A stretch of DNA of 9,327 nucleotides from a bacterium. GTDB lineage: Bacteria; KSB1; UBA2214. Below are positions 4,917 to 9,327 of the stretch, one piece after another. How positions within the stretch are numbered: position 1 is the stretch's first letter; every line of letters begins with the position of its first letter. The stretch lies in NCBI GenBank assembly GCA_029560815.1, contig JAKQKF010000496.1, positions 1-9,327 on the forward strand, in the 5' to 3' direction. The position numbers were made by a program, and so were the translations under genes. The notes under the pieces were generated by a model. It saw only the letters and a program-made list of their open reading frames with translations, had not been told where the DNA came from and ran no database searches.

Positions 4917-7316
4917 ATGAAACAGATCCTGATTTTCATATTCACAGCCAGCCTGGCCTGGGCGCAGCCCTGGTCTCTGACCGGCCGGGTCTATGACGTC
5001 CAGAGCGGCGCACCCCTGGCCGGCGCGCAGATCACCGTCGAGGGCACCCGGCTGGGGGCCATCAGCGGAGATGACGGCCGTTTTCTCCTCCGCCATCTGC
5101 AAGCTGATCAGGCCGTTCTGACCGTGCGCCTGCTCGGTTATGAAACCGCCCGGCTCCCGGTTTCCTCGGTTGCCACCGGGCAGCCGGCCATCGCCCTCAA
5201 GCCGACGATCCTCCCCCTGCAGAGCATTCTCATCACCGCCTCGCGCACGCGCGAGACCGAATGGTCGGCCTCCACGGCCGCCCTCAGGCAGCAGGAGATC
5301 CGCCAGCGCCATACCGTCCAGGATATTCCGGTGCTGCTCTCGGAGCTTCCCTCCACCACTTTTTATTCCGAGAGCGGCAACGGCATCGGCTACACCTATC
5401 TCAATCTGCGCGGCTTTGATCAGCGCCGGGTCTCGGTGCTGGTCAATGGCGTGCCCCAGAACGATCCTGAGGACCACATGGTCTACTGGCTCGATTTTCC
5501 CGATCTGGCCGCCAATCTCGAGCAGATCCAGGTGCAGCGCGGGGCGGGCAGCCTCTTCAGCGGCACGCCGGCCATCGGCGGGGCGATCAACCTGATCACC
5601 TCCAATTTCTCGCGCCGCCGCGGCATCACCCTGACCGGGGGGTACGGCACCTTCAACACCCGCAAGGCCGGCCTTACGGCCAGCTCGGGGCTCATCGATA
5701 ACCGTTACGCCATTTACGGGCGGCTGAGCCGCATCAGCAGCGACGGCTACCGCGACAACAGCTGGGCCGATCTGGGCAGCTATTTTCTCGGCGCGGCCCG
5801 CTTCGACCGCAACATGACCACCCAGATCAATCTTTACGGCGGCCCGGTCTCCGACCACCTCGCCTATTACGGGGTGCCGGCCGCGGCCCTGGGCGACCGC
5901 AAAATGCGGCGGGACAATCCGATCCGCCGGCCCGAAGAGATCGAGAATTTTTCCCAGCCCCATTACGAGCTCATCCACGAGTGGCGGCTCGGCCGGACGA
6001 CCCTGCACAACACCCTCTTTTACGTGCGCGGCGACGGCTTTTACGACTATGACGGCTCCTGGGCCCCCTGGAGCTATTACCGCATCACGCCGGAGAACGG
6101 TTTCACCGTGCCGGGCGATCCCGACGACCTCTACATCCCCAATGCTCTCATCCACGCCGCCGTCGAGAATGACCAGTACGGCTGGATGCCGCGCGCGCAG
6201 ATCAGCCACAACCGGGGCACTCTCACCCTGGGCGGCGAGGCGCGCCTCCACCGCTCCCTCCATTACGGCACCCTGAAGTGGGGAGAGGGGCTGCCCGCGG
6301 GTGTGACCCCCGACTATCGGTACTATGAATACCGCGGCGGCAAGCGCATGTTCTCCCTCTACGCCAACGAAGTCTACACGGCGGCGGAAAAGCTGCGCCT
6401 GCTCGCCGAGGCGACCCTGGTTCACCACACCTATCGCCTCCACGATGAAAAGTACGTCGGCACCGATTTTTCCGTGCCCTATTTCTTCTTCAATCCCAAG
6501 ATCGGGGCCAACTACCACTTTTCCCTGCAGTGGAGCGGCTATCTCACCCTGGCCCGCACCAGCCGCGAGCCGCGGCTGAAGAACCTCTATGATGCAGCCG
6601 AGGCGAGCACGCCCGAGATCTGGGGGGCGCCGGTGCGGCCGCAGTTCGTCCCGCGCGGCGCCGGCTATGATTTCAGCGCCCCTCTGGTCAGACACGAGAC
6701 CCTGTACAATCTTGAGGCGGGGGGGAGTTATACCAACAGCTGGCTGGATGTGACCGCCAACTATTTCCGTATGGATTTCCGGGATGAAATCGTCAAGAGC
6801 GGGCGGCTCGACCGCTTCGGTCAGCCGGTCACCGGCAATGCCGAAAAGACCCGCCACCAGGGGCTCGAGCTGACCGGCCGGGCGCGGCTCTCGCCCTTGT
6901 GGCAGGTGAGCGGCAATCTCACCTGGAGCAGCAACACCCTGGTGCGGCATACCCAGTACGGCGAGGAGGGGCCGCTCCGCCTCGACGGCAACACCATCGC
7001 CGGCTTTCCCGGCCTTTTAGCCAACGCCCGGGTGAGCTACCGGAGCGAGGGGTGGGAGCTGTCGGCCTCCGGCCGCCGTGTCGGCGCTTTTTACACCACC
7101 AACCTGGAAAATCCCGCCCAGCGGGTTGCAGCCTGCACCCTGGCCGACCTCCATCTGGGCTATACACTGGAGGGGATCCCGGGCGTGCAGTCGGTGGCGT
7201 GGCAGGTGACAATCACCAATCTCTTCGATGCCCTCTATGCGGCCGGGGGGGAGGGGGATGAGTTCTTTCCCGGGGCGACGCGTTCGATCTATGTCGGGAT
7301 GAATCTGGAGCTGTGA
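4917..7316 (+). CDS. TonB-dependent outer-membrane receptor, predicted thiamine uptake
   Basis: The 799-residue protein starts with a signal peptide (MKQILIFIFTASLAWA, cleavage near 16-17). A carboxypeptidase-regulatory-like beta domain covers about residues 20-95 (LTGRVYDVQSGAPLAGA, GDDGRFLL), an arrangement common in Bacteroidota and relatives. The plug domain follows at about 110-225, with LNLRGFDQRRVSVLVNGVP from residue 162, NDPEDH and RGAGSLFSGTPAIGGAINLIT. The remaining residues alternate polar/hydrophobic in the manner of a 22-strand beta-barrel and end in SIYVGMNLEL. Such receptors import scarce ligands across the outer membrane with energy from TonB-ExbBD. The ligand is inferred from context: the gene is first behind a TPP riboswitch and is followed by thiamine pyrophosphokinase, as known for OMR-type thiamine receptors. 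The last 15 bases of the coding sequence are repeated 41 bp downstream, at the kinase ribosome-binding site. Confidence 0.95.
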   Translation: MKQILIFIFTASLAWAQPWSLTGRVYDVQSGAPLAGAQITVEGTRLGAISGDDGRFLLRHLQADQAVLTVRLLGYETARLPVSSVATGQPAIALKPTILPLQSILITASRTRETEWSASTAALRQQEIRQRHTVQDIPVLLSELPSTTFYSESGNGIGYTYLNLRGFDQRRVSVLVNGVPQNDPEDHMVYWLDFPDLAANLEQIQVQRGAGSLFSGTPAIGGAINLITSNFSRRRGITLTGGYGTFNTRKAGLTASSGLIDNRYAIYGRLSRISSDGYRDNSWADLGSYFLGAARFDRNMTTQINLYGGPVSDHLAYYGVPAAALGDRKMRRDNPIRRPEEIENFSQPHYELIHEWRLGRTTLHNTLFYVRGDGFYDYDGSWAPWSYYRITPENGFTVPGDPDDLYIPNALIHAAVENDQYGWMPRAQISHNRGTLTLGGEARLHRSLHYGTLKWGEGLPAGVTPDYRYYEYRGGKRMFSLYANEVYTAAEKLRLLAEATLVHHTYRLHDEKYVGTDFSVPYFFFNPKIGANYHFSLQWSGYLTLARTSREPRLKNLYDAAEASTPEIWGAPVRPQFVPRGAGYDFSAPLVRHETLYNLEAGGSYTNSWLDVTANYFRMDFRDEIVKSGRLDRFGQPVTGNAEKTRHQGLELTGRARLSPLWQVSGNLTWSSNTLVRHTQYGEEGPLRLDGNTIAGFPGLLANARVSYRSEGWELSASGRRVGAFYTTNLENPAQRVAACTLADLHLGYTLEGIPGVQSVAWQVTITNLFDALYAAGGEGDEFFPGATRSIYVGMNLEL

Positions 7317-7354
7317 CCGCGCGGCAGGTCGCCGCCGGAATGAATCTGGAGCTG
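7295..7354 (+). repeat. Short direct repeat spanning the receptor stop and the kinase ribosome-binding site
   Basis: CGG-x-ATGAATCTGGAGCTG occurs at 7295-7313 and again at 7336-7354, 18 of 19 bases identical, 41 bp apart. The first copy encodes the receptor C-terminus MNLEL. The second copy is noncoding and supplies the GGAG (7348-7351) used by the kinase gene. A small tandem duplication of the gene junction is the simplest explanation. Confidence 0.85.
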
Positions 7355-7358
7355 AACA

Positions 7359-7994
7359 TTGAAACGATTCCACAAGGCCCTTATCATCGGCAACGGTCCC
7401 CTGCCTTCACGGCGGCGGATCGCCGCCCTGCTCGATGACGAAACCCTCATCATCTGCGCCGACGGCGGAGCCAACCGCGCTCTCGCCCGCGGGATCACCC
7501 CCCACATCGTCATCGGCGACCTCGATTCCCTTTCGCCCCGGACGGCCGCGGCCTTTGCCTTCGCCGAAAAGATCCGCAGCGAGGATCAGGAGAATACCGA
7601 CCTTGAAAAGGCCCTCGACCTGCTTCTGCAGCGGGGGATCACCAGGGCGGTGGTAATCGGCGCGACCGGCCGCCGGCCCGACCACACCCTCGCCAATTTC
7701 AGCATTCTGGCCAAATATCACCCGCGCATCGACCTGCTTTTCGTCGACTCCTGGTGCCGGATGCGCATCATTGATGGAGCGGTCTCGCTGCCGCTGCCGA
7801 AGGGCACCACCGTCTCCCTGCTGCCCCTGGGGCGCTGCGAGGGGGTCACGACGCGGGGGCTGGCCTACCCTCTCAATCAAGCGGTCCTCGAGCTCGGTGT
7901 GCGCGAGGGCATCAGCAATCTGGTCAGCGATAGCCCGGTTGAGATCACGTTGCACAAAGGCACGCTGCTGCTATTTGTTGTGGAGCGAAAATGA
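7359..7994 (+). CDS. thiN: Thiamine pyrophosphokinase (thiamine diphosphokinase)
   Basis: The 211-residue cytoplasmic enzyme transfers pyrophosphate from ATP to thiamine, giving TPP and AMP. The catalytic domain (about residues 6-120) shows IIGNGP, CADGGANRAL (33-42), IGDLDSL (52-58), the acidic ENTDLEKAL (78-86) and GATGRRPDHTLAN (101-113), all landmarks of the family. The C-terminal thiamine-binding domain has LLPLGRCEGVTTRGLAYPL and the GISNLVSD-type serine loop. Length is normal. The start is TTG at 7359, chosen for GGAG at 7348-7351 with a 7-nt spacer; no in-frame ATG gives the conserved N-terminus. It lies 42 bp after the receptor and overlaps the symporter by ATGA, so translation of the next gene is probably coupled. 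It allows direct salvage of thiamine without de novo synthesis. Confidence 0.95.
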   Translation: MKRFHKALIIGNGPLPSRRRIAALLDDETLIICADGGANRALARGITPHIVIGDLDSLSPRTAAAFAFAEKIRSEDQENTDLEKALDLLLQRGITRAVVIGATGRRPDHTLANFSILAKYHPRIDLLFVDSWCRMRIIDGAVSLPLPKGTTVSLLPLGRCEGVTTRGLAYPLNQAVLELGVREGISNLVSDSPVEITLHKGTLLLFVVERK

Positions 7995-9327
7995 TCTCCT
8001 TTGCGCCAATAGATATCGTTTTGATAATATTATATTTTGCAATTATTTTGTGGATTGGTTTCCGCAGTAGATCTGAAACTGCGGGGACAGAACCAGGCGG
8101 GAGCGAGAAGGCGGCGGGCGGGAGCGAGAAATCAGCTAGCGGGAGCGAGACGGCCGCCGATTTTCTTCTCGCCGGGCGCACTCTCACCCTGCCGATGTTC
8201 GTCGCCAGCCTGGTCTCGACCTGGTACGGCGGCATCCTCGGCACCGGGGAATTCTCCTACACCTATGGCGTCGCCAGCTGGGTCATGTTCGGGGCCCCCT
8301 ATTATCTTTTCGCTCTGCTCTTTGCGTTTTTTCTCGCCGGCCGGGTGCGCGCCAGCGGGCTGGTCACGATCCCGGACAAACTCGCCCAACATTATGGCCA
8401 GCCGGCAGGCCTGCTCGGCGCCCTGCTGGTCTTTCTCCTGGTCACTCCGGCCCCTTACCTGCTCATGCTCGGGGTGCTGGCGCAGCTCATCTTCGGATTG
8501 CCCCTGCCCCTGGCTCTTCTTCTCACCGCGCTGGTGAGCCTGATCTATCTGGCCAAAGGGGGGTTCCGCTCCAATGTGGCGGTCAACCTGGCGGAGTTCA
8601 TGCTCATGTTCGCCGGGTTTATCCTTATCGTCGGTTTTGCCTTTTTCCGCTTCGGCGGCCTCTCCTTCCTCAAGGCGAATCTGCCGGCGGTCAACCTGAC
8701 CTGGCACGGCGGCAATCCCCCGCAATATATCCTGGTCTGGTATTTCATCGGCCTTTGGACTCTGGTCGATCCCGGCTTTCACCAGCGCTGTTCCGCCGCC
8801 CGTGACAGCGCCACCGCCCGGCGCGGCATCCTCGTCTCCATCCTCTTCTGGATGCTCTTCGATTTTCTCACCACCACGACCGGCCTCTACGCCCGCGCCG
8901 TGCTTCCCGCTCTGGAAAGTCCGATCTTTTCCTATCCGCTTCTGGCCGAGCGTCTGCTGCCGGCGGCCGCCAAGGGACTCTTTTTCATCGGTCTGCTCGC
9001 CACGGTCATGTCGACCCTGAGCAGCTATGTCTTTATCGGCGGCATGACCATCGGCAACGATGTCGCGCGCAGAATCCTGCGTATGCGGGGGAAGGAGGAG
9101 CGCGGGGCGGCTGAGCGCTGGACGCGGATCGGCCTGCTCCTCGCCTCGATCTACGGGATCGTCCTTGCCCTGACCCTGCCTTCGGTGGTGCGGATCTGGT
9201 ATGCGGTCGGCAGCGCCTGCATCCCCGGGCTGCTGCTGCCGCTGATGGCCAGCTACTGGCCGGGGATCGTTCTGCGGCCGCGTTTCGCTCTGGCGGCTAT
9301 GCTGGGGGGATGGCTGCTCTCGATGAG
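7991..9327 (+). CDS. Sodium:solute symporter (SSS family), candidate thiamine transporter (3' truncated)
   Basis: The frame is open from ATG 7991 to the window edge, 445 residues seen, with no stop. GGAG (7982-7985) is 5 nt upstream and the start overlaps the kinase stop (ATGA). Many hydrophobic helices alternate with short loops. TM1 is about residues 8-24 (IVLIILYFAIILWIGF), then comes a loop with three heptapeptide repeats (36-56), ADFLLAGRTL, and STWYGGILGTGEFSY (from residue 76). Next come a DPGFHQR motif (260-266) and ATVMSTLSSYVF with S341/T342, equivalent in pattern to the Na2-site helix 8 of PutP. These place it in the Na+-coupled SSS family (LeuT-type fold) in the inner membrane. 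Being third in a TPP-riboswitch operon, it is the obvious candidate carrier for thiamine or a precursor, a place often taken by PnuT in Bacteroidota. A predicted SSS thiamine transporter (ThiV) is a precedent, from memory. Codons 1-30 are notably A/T-rich compared with the rest. Substrate is inference. Confidence 0.9.
   Translation, partial: MISFAPIDIVLIILYFAIILWIGFRSRSETAGTEPGGSEKAAGGSEKSASGSETAADFLLAGRTLTLPMFVASLVSTWYGGILGTGEFSYTYGVASWVMFGAPYYLFALLFAFFLAGRVRASGLVTIPDKLAQHYGQPAGLLGALLVFLLVTPAPYLLMLGVLAQLIFGLPLPLALLLTALVSLIYLAKGGFRSNVAVNLAEFMLMFAGFILIVGFAFFRFGGLSFLKANLPAVNLTWHGGNPPQYILVWYFIGLWTLVDPGFHQRCSAARDSATARRGILVSILFWMLFDFLTTTTGLYARAVLPALESPIFSYPLLAERLLPAAAKGLFFIGLLATVMSTLSSYVFIGGMTIGNDVARRILRMRGKEERGAAERWTRIGLLLASIYGIVLALTLPSVVRIWYAVGSACIPGLLLPLMASYWPGIVLRPRFALAAMLGGWLLSM
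8096..8158 (+). repeat. 21-bp in-frame triplet repeat encoding a heptapeptide in the symporter
   Basis: Three exact-length units (8096-8116, 8117-8137, 8138-8158) share the core GCGGGAGCGAGA at 8097, 8118 and 8139. They encode GGSEKAA, GGSEKSA and SGSETAA, residues 36-56, between TM1 and the conserved ADFLLAGR segment. The unit is a multiple of three, so copy number can change without breaking the frame. Most SSS proteins have a short loop here. Confidence 0.92.

Noticed and set aside
4881..6950. 689-codon open frame antisense to the TonB receptor
   Set aside because: It lies opposite a clear receptor gene, has low-complexity Gly/Ala/Arg/Pro-rich content typical of antisense frames in GC-rich DNA, and shows no domain.
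8037..8537. 166-codon plus-strand frame inside the symporter region
   Set aside because: It is out of frame with the symporter, Ser/Pro/Arg-rich and without motifs. The frame from 7991 carries the SSS motifs.

Overview
The window looks like chromosomal DNA from a GC-rich Gram-negative bacterium. The outer-membrane TonB-dependent receptor with an N-terminal carboxypeptidase-regulatory-like domain suggests the Bacteroidota/Calditrichota/KSB1 (FCB) side of the tree. That placement is inference from gene style only. I see no tRNA, rRNA, IS element, phage gene or CRISPR array.

Layout: (1) 2-124, the 3' end of a plus-strand membrane protein, probably a transporter. (2) 173-196, a perfect hairpin terminator facing (3) a minus-strand gene (219-1280) for a secreted DUF4412-like protein. 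(4) 1281-1583, a divergent intergenic region. (5) 1584-3504, a plus-strand two-gene unit encoding an ATP-grasp ligase and an alpha/beta-hydrolase esterase. (6) 3532-4482, a convergent minus-strand L-lactate dehydrogenase with catalytic and predicted fructose-1,6-bisphosphate-site residues intact and a 14-bp palindrome just upstream of its start. (7) 4483-4916, a divergent regulatory region with a clear TPP (THI-box) riboswitch, an intrinsic terminator and a 52-bp tandem repeat that copies half of that terminator. (8) 4917-9327, a plus-strand operon: TonB-dependent receptor, thiamine pyrophosphokinase (TTG start) and a sodium:solute symporter that overlaps the kinase by ATGA and runs off the window.

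The main result is part 7-8, a self-consistent thiamine-salvage operon. The receptor would bring thiamine or a related compound across the outer membrane, the SSS symporter is the candidate inner-membrane carrier, the kinase makes TPP, and TPP would close the loop by terminating transcription at the riboswitch. The symporter has no stop codon inside the window, so it is easily missed, but it stays open from 7991 to the end and carries family motifs. It also has a heptapeptide repeated three times in its first loop. A 13-base string from that repeat also occurs in the tandem repeat of the riboswitch leader.

The ATP-grasp/esterase pair is the other place where an uncharacterised pathway could sit. 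Its substrate cannot be read from sequence.
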